Shown in pieces: positions 51,253-61,216 of a stretch of 64,000 nucleotides of DNA. Below the pieces are notes generated by a model that saw only the letters and a program-made list of their open reading frames with translations, made no database searches and had not been told where the DNA came from. The position numbers and the translations under genes are program-made. Source of the stretch: Tenggerimyces sp963762635 (GTDB taxonomy: Bacteria; Actinomycetota; Actinomycetes; Propionibacteriales; Actinopolymorphaceae); contig CAVXLQ010000018.1 of the NCBI GenBank assembly GCA_963762635.1, forward strand, positions 310,001-374,000, in the 5' to 3' direction. Position 1 is the stretch's first letter, and every line of letters begins with the position of its first letter.

Positions 51253-51696
51253 ATGACCGAAACGCCAGGCAGTCCGTACTCGGGACCGACGCCCGAGCAG
51301 CAGCCCACGACGCCACCGCCTCCCCCGCCGCAGCAGCCGGGGTACTCCGGGCAGGTTCCGCCTTCCGCGCCGATGACCGTGCAGGACGAGCGCACCTGGT
51401 CGCTGCTCGCCCACATCGGGTCGATCATCCTCGGGTTCCTCGCACCCCTGATCGTCCTGCTGGTCAAGGGGAACGAGTCTCCGACCGTTCGCGCACACTC
51501 AGTCGAGTCGCTCAACTTCCAGATCACCGTACTGATCGGCTACGTCGTCTCGTGGATTCTGGCGTTCGTGCTGATCGGGTTCTTCCTGGTCTTCGTGGTC
51601 TGGGTCGTCTCGCTCATCTTCGCCATCATGGGCACCATGGCGGCCAGCAAGGGCGAGCCGTACAAGTACCCGTTCGCCCTGCGTTTGGTGTCTTAG
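51253..51696 (+). CDS. DUF4870 membrane protein, shorter paralogue
   Basis: 147 residues. Pro-rich N-terminus (1-38), then DERTWSLLAHIGSIILG, APLIVLLVKGNESPTVRAHSVESLNFQITV and GTMAASKGEPYKYPFALRLV, clearly paralogous to the 49470 gene. The stop overlaps the convergent hemW stop. Confidence 0.84.
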   Translation: MTETPGSPYSGPTPEQQPTTPPPPPPQQPGYSGQVPPSAPMTVQDERTWSLLAHIGSIILGFLAPLIVLLVKGNESPTVRAHSVESLNFQITVLIGYVVSWILAFVLIGFFLVFVVWVVSLIFAIMGTMAASKGEPYKYPFALRLVS

Positions 51697-52928
51697 TCCC
51701 AGTCCAGTAGGCGGCGGACGACGGCGTCGGCGAGGAGCCGGCCGCGCAACGTGAGAACCGCGCGGCCGGCTGCCAGCGCGTCCTCCTCCAGCAGCCCGTC
51801 AACCGCCGCTTGCGTAGCGGCGGTTTTGCCTTTCTGGTCGAGGATCTCGACGTCGAGCCCGTCGCTCAGGCGCAGCTCGAGCAGCACGCGTTCGACCCGC
51901 CGGGTCTCGTCGTCGAGCAGCTCACGGGCGTGCGCGGGGCTCGCGTTCTCCGCCAGGCGTTCGGCGTACGCGGCCGGGTGCTTGACGTTCCACCAGCGCA
52001 CGCCACCCACGTGGCTGTGCGCTCCCGGCCCGATCCCCCACCAGTCGGCGCCGGTCCAGTACAGCTCGTTGTGCCGGCATCTGGCGGTCGAATCCGTTGC
52101 CCAGTTGGAGACTTCGTACCACCCGTAGCCCGCGGCGGCGAGCGACTCGTCGGCCTGTACGTACTCGATCCGCGAGCACGTCGTCGTCCGGCATCGGGAG
52201 CTCGCCGCGCTTGATCCTCGCCGCGAGCCGCGTGCCGTCCTCGACGATGAGCGCGTACGCGGACACATGGTCCGGCCCGGCCGCGACGACGGCGTCAAGG
52301 CTGGCTTGCCAGTCCTCGTCGGACTCCCCTGGCGTGCCGTAGATCAGGTCGAGGTTGACGTGCTCGAAGCCCGCCGCCCTCGCCTCGGCCACGCACTCCT
52401 CCGGCCTACCCGGCGTGTGCTGCCGGTCGAGCACCGCCAGAACGTGCTGCCGGGCGCTCTGCATACCGAACGAGACGCGGGTGAATCCCTGCTCCCGAAG
52501 GCGATCGAGGTAGGCGGGGTCGACCGATTCTGGGTTCGCCTCGGTCGTGACCTCGGCACCGGGCGCGAGCCCGAACTCCGCATCGGCCGCCTCGAGGATC
52601 CGCCCGAGATCCTCTGGCGGCAGCAACGTCGGCGTGCCGCCACCGACGAAGACCGTCGCAATCGGCAGGTCCGGTCGCCGAGCACGCGTCGAGCCAGCCG
52701 CAGCTCGGCCAGCACCCCCTCGGCGTACGTCGACCGCGAGGCACCGGGAGCGGTCCCCAGCTCGGCGGCCGTGTAGGTGTTGAAGTCGCAGTACCCGCAC
52801 CGGGTCACGCAGAACGGCACATGCACGTACAGCCCGAACGGCCTGCCGCCGCCCAGCTCGGCCAGAGCAGACGGAGGCAGCGCCCCGTCAGGGGGCGCCG
52901 GCTCACCGTCGGGCAGCGTGGAAGGCAC
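51693..52928 (-). pseudogene. hemW: Radical SAM protein HemW, two compensating frameshifts
   Basis: HemW family heme chaperone-like protein. The first segment (52928 to about 52680) contains the radical-SAM cluster CVTRCGYCDFNTY and is in frame; the middle (about 52675-52175: TVFVGGGTPTLLPPEDL, EANPESV, GFEHVNLDLIYGTPGE) is in another frame; the last (about 52170-51693: WYEVSNWA, WGIGPGAHSHVGG, the HemW C-domain) returns to the first. Breaks at about 52671-52678 (one base missing) and 52168-52174 (one extra). The start GTG is 10 bp before the end of the acyl-CoA ligase. Intact pieces and a housekeeping role suggest consensus error. Confidence 0.84.
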
Positions 52929-52937
52929 GCCCCATTC

Positions 52938-54789
52938 TTACCTCGGGTAGAAACCGTCCAGCACGTCGGCGTACTTCTTCTCCACGGCCTTCCGCTTCAG
53001 CTTCAGGCTCGGCGTGATGCCGCCGTTCTCCACCGTGAGGTCGTGGTCGAGGATCGCGAACCTCTTGATCGTCTCCCAGCGGTTCAGCTTCGCGTTCAGC
53101 TGGTCGACGTACCCCTGCACCATCTCCTGCGCGGCGGTCGACGTCACGATCGCCTCGTAGTCGCCCGCGACCTCGTTCTGCTCCGCCCAGGCCACGATCG
53201 CGTCCGGGTCGAGCGTCACCAACGCGGACACGAAGTTGCGCTCGTTGCCGTAGACCAGCAGGTTGCTCGCGTACGGGCACAAGGCCTTGAACGACGACTC
53301 GATCAGCGCCGGCGCGACGTACTTGCCGCCGGAGGTCTTGAACAGGTCCTTCTTCCGGTCGGTGATCCGCAGCAGCCCGTCCTCGAGCTCGCCGATGTCG
53401 CCGGTGTGGAACCAGCCCTCGCCGTCCAGCACCTCCGCGGTCAGCTCGGGCAGGTTGTGGTAGCCACGCATCACGCCCGGACCGCGGACCAGCACCTCAC
53501 CGTCCTCGGCGATCTTCGCCTCGGTGCCGGGAACGACCGGACCGACCGTTCCGAACCGGAACCGCCCAGGCAGGTTGACGAACGACGCCGCGCTCGTCTC
53601 GGTGAGCCCGTACCCCTCGACGATCAGGATGCCCGCGGCGTGGAACCACTCGGCGATGTCGCGATTGAGCGCGGCCGAGCCGGACGACGAAGAACCGCTG
53701 CCGTCCGCCGAAGCGCGCCCGGATCTTCGACAGCACGAGCGTGTCGGCCAGCTTGTGTTGTACGGCGAGCACGCCGCTGGGCTCGCGGCCGGCCTGCCGG
53801 AGCACGGACACCTTCCGGCCGACGCCGAACGCCCAGTGGAAGAGCTTCTCCTTGACCCCGCCCTCTTCCTCCATCATCGTGACGATCCGCCCGTGCGCCT
53901 TCTCGAAGATGCGCGGGGCGGCGCCCATGAACGTGGGCTTCACGATGCCGAGGTTCTCGACGATCTTGTCGACCCGACCGTCAACAGCGGTGGAGAATCC
54001 GATCACGAGCTGCGCCACCTGCAGCACCTTGCCGAACGAGTGTGCGAGCGGCAGCCAGAGGAACTGCAGGTCGTCGATGTTCAGGATGCCGAGCGCCTCG
54101 ATAGCCGCACCCTCGTACGTCCAGCAGTCGTGGGCAAGCCGCACACCCTTCGGACGGCCCGTCGTTCCGGAGGTGTAGATCAATGTGGCCAGGCTGTCCG
54201 GACCGATCGCGGCGACCGCCTTGTCGATCGCGTCCGGGTGCTCCTCGAGGTACGCGGCGCCCTTCGCCTCCAGATCGGCCATGGACATGACGTTGTTCGC
54301 CTCGTCGGCGGTGCCCTCGAACGTCACGACGGCCTCGACCGACGGCATCTCCGCGCGCAGCTCGGCGAGCTTCTTCAGCTGCTCGTCGCCCTCGGCGAAG
54401 ACGATCTTGCAGTCCGCGTCGGAGACGATGAACGCGACCTCGCTCGCGATGCTGGCCGGGTAGACCGTCGTGGTCGCCGCGCCGGAGCACATCGTGGCGA
54501 GGTCGGCGAGGATCCAGTCGTAGCTCGTCGAGCCGAACACCGCGACCCGCTCCTCGGGCGCGACGCCGAGTGCGATCAGGCCGGCCGACAGCTTGCGTAC
54601 GCGTTCGCCGACCTCGCGCCAGGTCACCGACATCCAGCCGCCGGTGGTGTCGTCGCCGGTCGGGTAGCGGAACGCCTCCCGCTCCGGAGTCGACGCGATC
54701 CGGTCGAGGAACGCGTGCGCGACCGTCGGTGGGCGGCTCTCGACCTTGGAAGCGTCAGGGCCTACGTAGTCCCCCACGGCAATGGTCAT
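52938..54789 (-). pseudogene. AMP-dependent long-chain fatty acid-CoA ligase, frameshifted
   Basis: ATG 54789 follows GGGAGGCACGAC. The adenylation motifs TLIYTSGTTGRPKGVRL (P-loop), then VKPTFMGAAPRIFEKAHGRI and HKLADTLVLSKIRARFGGRQRFF are in one frame; after about 53681-53688 the frame shifts by one extra base and continues FVSGSAALNRDIAEWFHAAG, GYGLTET, WFHTGDIGELEDG and DRKKDLFKTSGGKYVAP. Domains are complete (about 616 residues), as in FadD15/long-chain acyl-CoA synthetases. Apparent lesion is a single base. The hemW start follows 10 bp after the end. Confidence 0.86.
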
Positions 54790-54971
54790 GTCGTGCCTCC
54801 CAATGCGGTCGCCCAGCGTGCCCGAGGTGTGAGGAGAAACGTAGTCGTCCCCACCCTTCCCACCATAGTGATCCAGCGGAAACGTCATGGCCAACTGGGC
54901 GAGGTCGATTCGGGTGGTTTGCCGTCCCCTTCTAATTCATCTAGTGTTGAGTTTCAGGCGAGGTGATGAGG

Positions 54972-55583
54972 GTGCGGCGGAGCGGCCGGCGGCCAGGCAA
55001 GCAGGACACGCGGGAGACGATCCTCCTCGCCGCGCGGGCCTCGTTCGCCTCCGACGGGTACGACGCCACGACGATCCGGCAGCTGGCGACCAACGTGGGC
55101 GTGGATCCCGCGCTGGTGCACCACTACTTCGGGTCGAAGGAGGAGCTCTTCCGCAGCGCTGTCGGCGCTCCGGTCAACCCGGTCGACCTGTTCCCGCGGA
55201 TCTTCACCGGCCCGCGGGAGGGGATCCCGGAGCGGCTGGTCCGTACGTTCCTGGATACGTGGGACGACCCGATCACCGGCCAGGCGTTCGTCGCGTTCCT
55301 GCGTACGGCGGTCAGGAACCAGACGACGAACAAGCTGGTGCGCGAGTTCTTCGGCATGCAGGTCCAGCGGAAGGTGCTGCACGAGCTCGACACCGGCATC
55401 CCCGCCGCGGAGATCCCGCTGCGGACGACCCTGCTGGCGAGCCAGCTGTTCGGGCTGGCGCTGATGCGCTACCTCATCAAGCTGGAGCCGCTCGCGAGCG
55501 CGTCCGCCGACACGGTCGTGGCCGCGGTCGCGCCCGGCGTCCGGCACGCCCTGTACGGGCCGCTCGCTACGCCAGCCGAGTGA
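54972..55583 (+). CDS. TetR family transcriptional regulator
   Basis: About 203 residues. Helix-turn-helix DATTIRQLATNVGVDPALVHHYFGSKEELF; C-terminal ligand domain ends GVRHALYGPLATPAE. Divergent from the fatty acid-CoA ligase gene, which makes fatty-acid-responsive control plausible. GTG 54972 is best spaced from GGCGAGG; GTG 54963 and ATG 54966 are in frame. An AT-rich stretch at about 54930-54955 probably contains the promoter. Confidence 0.87.
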   Translation: MRRSGRRPGKQDTRETILLAARASFASDGYDATTIRQLATNVGVDPALVHHYFGSKEELFRSAVGAPVNPVDLFPRIFTGPREGIPERLVRTFLDTWDDPITGQAFVAFLRTAVRNQTTNKLVREFFGMQVQRKVLHELDTGIPAAEIPLRTTLLASQLFGLALMRYLIKLEPLASASADTVVAAVAPGVRHALYGPLATPAE

Positions 55584-56409
55584 CTTCGACGGTGACGCCG
55601 AGCGTGCTCGAGCCCGTTCCGGAGTAGAGGCCCTTCAGCGGCGGCACGTCGCCGTAGTCGCGGCCGCGGCCGACCAGCACGTGCCGTTCGCCGACGGGGA
55701 TGTCGTTCGTGGGGTCGTACGACGTCCAGCCGCCGTCCCACCACTCGACCCACGCGTGGCTCTCCCCCTCGGCCGGCTCGCCGACGGCTGCGTCCGGGAT
55801 CGGGTGCAGGTAGCCCGAGACGTAGCGGGCCGGGACGCCGCAGCCGCGGAGCAGCGAGACGGCGACGTGCGCGATGTCCTGGCAGACGCCCTTGCGTTCG
55901 TGCCAGACGTCCGCGACGCTCGCGTGCACCTCGGTCGCTCCGGGCACGTACTCCACCGACGAATGGACGAAATCGCAGATCTGCCTGGCGGTCTCGCTCG
56001 GGGCTTTGGCCTTCGCGAAGCCCGCCGCGAGCTCCTCGAGCTCGGTGTCGAGGGTGGTCCGGGTGGTAGGGGTCAGCCACTCGACGTACTTGTCCCGGAT
56101 CTCGTCGTCGGCAAGCGCCTCCCAGGGCGCGCCCTCGTGCGGAGGGGGCGTTTCCAGCGTCTCCACGACACTGGTCGCGACGACCTGCAGCTCGGAGTGC
56201 GGAACGTGGACGTCGAACGCGTACACCTGGGTGCCCCAGTAGTCCCAGTACCGCGCCGTCGCGGTCACCGGCCTGACCTCGACGCGGGCCTCGAGCGCGG
56301 TTTGGAACACGTTGGTCACCGGGATCATCCGGGCCTCGTTGTACGACGCGACGACGTCGTTCTCGTAGCGGAAGCCCGTCCGGTGCCTGATCCGCAGCCG
56401 CCACGTCAT
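55567..56409 (-). CDS. Transglutaminase-like protein
   Basis: 280 residues. N-terminal bacterial transglutaminase-like domain (RLRIRHRTGFRYENDVVASYNEARMIP) and the papain-like core with Cys176 (GVCQDIAH), His218 (SHAWVEW) and Asp232 (YDPTND). ATG 56409 overlaps the alpha-E stop (ATGA). Third gene of the ATP-grasp/alpha-E/transglutaminase operon, proposed in the literature to synthesise or attach peptide-like tags; the actual product is unknown. Confidence 0.9.
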   Translation of the reverse strand: MTWRLRIRHRTGFRYENDVVASYNEARMIPVTNVFQTALEARVEVRPVTATARYWDYWGTQVYAFDVHVPHSELQVVATSVVETLETPPPHEGAPWEALADDEIRDKYVEWLTPTTRTTLDTELEELAAGFAKAKAPSETARQICDFVHSSVEYVPGATEVHASVADVWHERKGVCQDIAHVAVSLLRGCGVPARYVSGYLHPIPDAAVGEPAEGESHAWVEWWDGGWTSYDPTNDIPVGERHVLVGRGRDYGDVPPLKGLYSGTGSSTLGVTVEVTRLA

Positions 56410-57356
56410 GCGATGCCCTCCTTCGCCCACGACACCGCTCGCGCGGACTGGAAGAAGCGGCGGGTCACCGCGTCGCTGACGTCGGAACAGGTGCGTTCGA
56501 GCTCGGCCAGTACGGCGGGGAGGTCGGCGATGATCTCGTCGGTGCGGCGGTATTCCAGCATCGTCCTCGCCCGGCCGAGCCTTCTCCGGGCCTCGTCGGC
56601 GACGCCGGCGCGCTCAGGGCCGGGGTCGAGCTCGGTCAGGCACGACTCGGCGGTCGACAGCGCGGCGAAGACCGAACGCGGAAACAGCCTGTCCAGAAGG
56701 AGAAACTCGACGACCGCGGCCTCGTCGAGCACGCCGCGGTAGGTGCGCAGGATCGCCTCGTACGCGCCGCAGGAGCGGAGCATCGTCGACCAGGAGGGGC
56801 GGCCCTGACCCGGCGCCCCGTCGAGGACGCGGGTCATCAGCAGGCGCGCGGTCATGTCGACGCGTTCGAGGGATCTGCCGAGGACGAGGAACAGCCAGGC
56901 GGAGTCGCGGGACATCGTGGCGTCCACGACGCCCGCGAGAGTGGCGGTGCGTTCGCGTACCCAGGTGAAGAACACGTGCGGGCCGATGCGTTCGGCTCGC
57001 CTTCTGGCTTCGGGGAGGGCGAGCCACGTGCCGTTCAGGCTCTGCCAGAACTCCGACGACAGCGTTTCCCTTGCCCCACGGGCGTTCTCCCGGGCCGCGG
57101 AGATGGCGCCGCTGATCGATCCCGAGTCGGAGGACTCGAATCCCAAGCGGGCAAGGACGAACCGCGCGTCAATCCGGCGTTGCGGCACCTCCTGCTGACC
57201 CATGACCGAGAGCAGCGAACGGCAGGCGGTGTCCTCGTCGGCCCACGGGTCTTCGAGCAGCAGCTGGAACTGGACGTCGAGCGTCCGCGCGGTGGAGTCG
57301 GCGCGCTCGACGTACCGGCCGATCCAGAACATGGACTCCGCGATCCGGCTCAGCAT
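56406..57356 (-). CDS. Alpha-E domain protein (DUF403)
   Basis: 316 residues, all alpha. MLSRIAESMFWIGRYVERADSTARTLDVQF is the signature start of the Alpha-E family, repeated as FLVLGRSLERVDMTARLLMTR later on. Always encoded with ATP-grasp amidoligase-like and transglutaminase partners. Overlaps both neighbours by 4-7 bases, so stoichiometric expression is likely. Confidence 0.92.
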   Translation of the reverse strand: MLSRIAESMFWIGRYVERADSTARTLDVQFQLLLEDPWADEDTACRSLLSVMGQQEVPQRRIDARFVLARLGFESSDSGSISGAISAARENARGARETLSSEFWQSLNGTWLALPEARRRAERIGPHVFFTWVRERTATLAGVVDATMSRDSAWLFLVLGRSLERVDMTARLLMTRVLDGAPGQGRPSWSTMLRSCGAYEAILRTYRGVLDEAAVVEFLLLDRLFPRSVFAALSTAESCLTELDPGPERAGVADEARRRLGRARTMLEYRRTDEIIADLPAVLAELERTCSDVSDAVTRRFFQSARAVSWAKEGIA

Positions 57357-58966
57357 GGCTCGTCACCTTCCGCCAAAGCTTTCGGGATAGCTTTCTGGAG
57401 AGGTTTCTGCTGCTGTTGTTGCTGCTGCTGGTCGCTCCAGCTCGGTCCGCGGTCGGGCGCGACGCCGGGTGGCGTCTGCGAGTGCTCGGCGTCGAGGTGG
57501 ACGACGATCCCCTGCCGTGGGGACTGGGTCTGCTCGTCGTCGCTCACCACCCACGTGTCCTTCGATCCGCCACCACGGCTGGAGTTCACGACCAGAGCGC
57601 CCTCGCCGAGTGCCACCCGTGTCAGACCGCCTGGCAGCACCCAGACGTTCTCCCCGTCGTTCACCGCGAACGGGCGAAGGTCCGCGTGCCGCGGGCGGAA
57701 CCGATCCCCGACGAAGGTCGGAACGGTCGAGATCTGCACCACCCGTTGCGCGATCCACGCCCGCGGCTCGGCTCGGACCCGCACCTGCAGCCGGGCCAAC
57801 GTCTCGTCATCGGCGTGCGGACCGATCACCAAGCCCTTCCCACCAGATCCGTCGACCGGCTTGAGCACCAGTTCGTCCACCCGATCGACCACCCACTCGA
57901 GCACGTCGGGGTCGTCGAGCCGGTACGTGTCGACGTTCGGCAGCAGCGGTTCCTCGTCGAGGTAGTAGCGGACGAGGTCCGGCACGTAGGTGTAGATCAG
58001 CTTGTCGTCGGCCACACCGTTCCCGACCGCGTTCGCGAGCGTGACGTTGCCGACGCGAGCGGCGTTCAGGAGTCCGGGACAGCCGATCATCGAGTCCGGC
58101 CGGAAGTGCACCGGGTCGAGGAACTCGTCGTCGGTACGCCGATAGATCACGTCGACCGGCCGTTCCCCCGCGGTCGTCCGCATCCGCACCCGGTTGCCCG
58201 AGCAGACCAGGTCGCGGCCCTCGACGAGCTCGACGCCCATGAGTCGGGCCAGCAGCGCGTGCTCGAAGTACGCCGAGTTGTAGACGCCCGGGGTGAGGAC
58301 GACGACCGACGGGTCGTCGACGCCGGGTGGTGCGGCGGCCCGGAGCGCGGCGAGCAGCATCTGCGGGTAGTCGGAGACCGGGCGGACGCGGCCGGCGGCG
58401 AAGGCCTCGGGAAAGACCCGGGTCAGCGCGCGGCGGTTCTCGATCACATAGCTGACGCCGGAGGGCGTGCGCACGTTGTCCTCGAGGACGCGGAACGTGC
58501 CCTCCTCGTCCCGCACGAGGTCGATGCCGGAGACGTGCACGCGGACCCCGTTCGGCGGCTCGATGCCATGGGCCTCGCGGTGGAAGTGCTTGCTGGTCGC
58601 GATGACGCGGCGCGGCACGATGCCGTCGTTCAGAACGTGCGCCGGCCCGTACACGTCGGCGAGGAACGCCTCGAGCGCCTTGACCCGCTGCTGGACCCCG
58701 CTTTCGATGAGCTCCCACTCGAGCTGGGTGAGGACGCGCGGCACGATGTCGACCGGAAACGGCCGCTCCTCGCCGTCGTACGCGAACGTGACACCGGAGT
58801 CCATGAACGCCCGCGCGAGCGCCTCGACCCTCGGCCTCAGCTCATCCGCGGCAAGCGGTCGCAACGCCGAGAGGATCGCGTCGTACGAGGTCCTGCTCAT
58901 CCCCGGTTCGGCGAAAGTCTCGTCCCAAGCCGCACCCAGCTCGTAGCCCTCGAAGAGATCCGCCAT
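57350..58966 (-). CDS. Circularly permuted ATP-grasp amidoligase-like protein (DUF404/DUF407)
   Basis: 538 residues. ATP-grasp features: RREAHGIEPP-type N-terminal region, VLEDNVRTPSGVSYV (the permuted family's ATP-binding segment), DELVLKPVDGSGGKGLVIGP (catalytic Lys and glycine loop) and WIAQRVVQISTVPTF. Predicted to form an amide or peptide bond with ATP. The last 50 residues include eight consecutive Gln (504-512 region), an oddity in this family. First gene of the operon with alpha-E and transglutaminase. Confidence 0.92.
   Translation of the reverse strand: MADLFEGYELGAAWDETFAEPGMSRTSYDAILSALRPLAADELRPRVEALARAFMDSGVTFAYDGEERPFPVDIVPRVLTQLEWELIESGVQQRVKALEAFLADVYGPAHVLNDGIVPRRVIATSKHFHREAHGIEPPNGVRVHVSGIDLVRDEEGTFRVLEDNVRTPSGVSYVIENRRALTRVFPEAFAAGRVRPVSDYPQMLLAALRAAAPPGVDDPSVVVLTPGVYNSAYFEHALLARLMGVELVEGRDLVCSGNRVRMRTTAGERPVDVIYRRTDDEFLDPVHFRPDSMIGCPGLLNAARVGNVTLANAVGNGVADDKLIYTYVPDLVRYYLDEEPLLPNVDTYRLDDPDVLEWVVDRVDELVLKPVDGSGGKGLVIGPHADDETLARLQVRVRAEPRAWIAQRVVQISTVPTFVGDRFRPRHADLRPFAVNDGENVWVLPGGLTRVALGEGALVVNSSRGGGSKDTWVVSDDEQTQSPRQGIVVHLDAEHSQTPPGVAPDRGPSWSDQQQQQQQQKPLQKAIPKALAEGDEPC
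57411..57436. repeat. CAG trinucleotide run encoding poly-Gln
   Basis: A run of CTG/TTG triplets on the plus strand (CAG/CAA on the coding strand) encodes eight Gln near the C-terminus of the ATP-grasp protein. Mixed codons suggest slippage with later change. Confidence 0.7.
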
Positions 58967-59020
58967 GTCCGGACTGTACTTCCGGGACGTTTCGGAGTCA
59001 TTACCTCGCCGCGCGGCGGG

Positions 59021-59191
59021 CTAGGCCCGAACGAAGCCCAGCTCGTTGCCGTCCAGGTCGCGAATCGTGAACTTGCGGCTGCCGTACGGTGTATCGAACA
59101 ACGGCTCGACCACATCGGCGTCCGGCCCGACCCGTGCCCACCAGGCGTCGACGTCGTCCACCTCGAAGTTGAACCTCGCACACGTGCGTCA
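59021..59191 (-). pseudogene. Remnant of a VOC/glyoxalase-fold protein
   Basis: About 55 residues of the C-terminal half of a VOC protein (RFNFEVDDVDAWWARVGPDADVV...FTIRDLDGNELGFVRA) are open after an in-frame stop at 59189. There is no start codon and no N-terminal beta-alpha-beta unit, so it is a truncated remnant between the ATP-grasp operon and lepA. The surviving part shows no frame damage, so the loss was probably a deletion at the lepA side. Confidence 0.72.
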
Positions 59192-59203
59192 GCCGAGGAG
59201 TGT

Positions 59204-61066
<1,863 letters not shown>

Positions 61067-61141
61067 GGATGGTCCATTCGACTTGGTCAGGGGAACGAGA
61101 CCATCATCCCACGCCTGCACGCTCCACCCACCCCCTGCGCC

Positions 61142-61216
61142 GTGATCATGATCGTGATCATGAAGCCAAACCGGCCTATACAACCGTTACGCCTTCATGA
61201 TCGCGATCATGATCAC
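61142..61216. repeat. Palindromic intergenic element, copy C
   Basis: GTGATCATGATC precedes the 51-bp core GTGATCATGAAGCCAAAC...(CCTATA)...CTTCATGATCGC, followed by GATCATGATCAC. The 5' half equals copy A for 22 bases; the right arm is more degenerate. The minus-strand TGA stop of the DUF4091 gene comes from this element, as in copy A. Confidence 0.87.

Noticed and set aside
61067..61183. LepA extension beginning MYRPVWLHDHDHDHG, apparently a metal-binding tail
   Set aside because: The His/Asp repeats are translation of the palindromic element (GATCATGATCATGA), not conserved in LepA.
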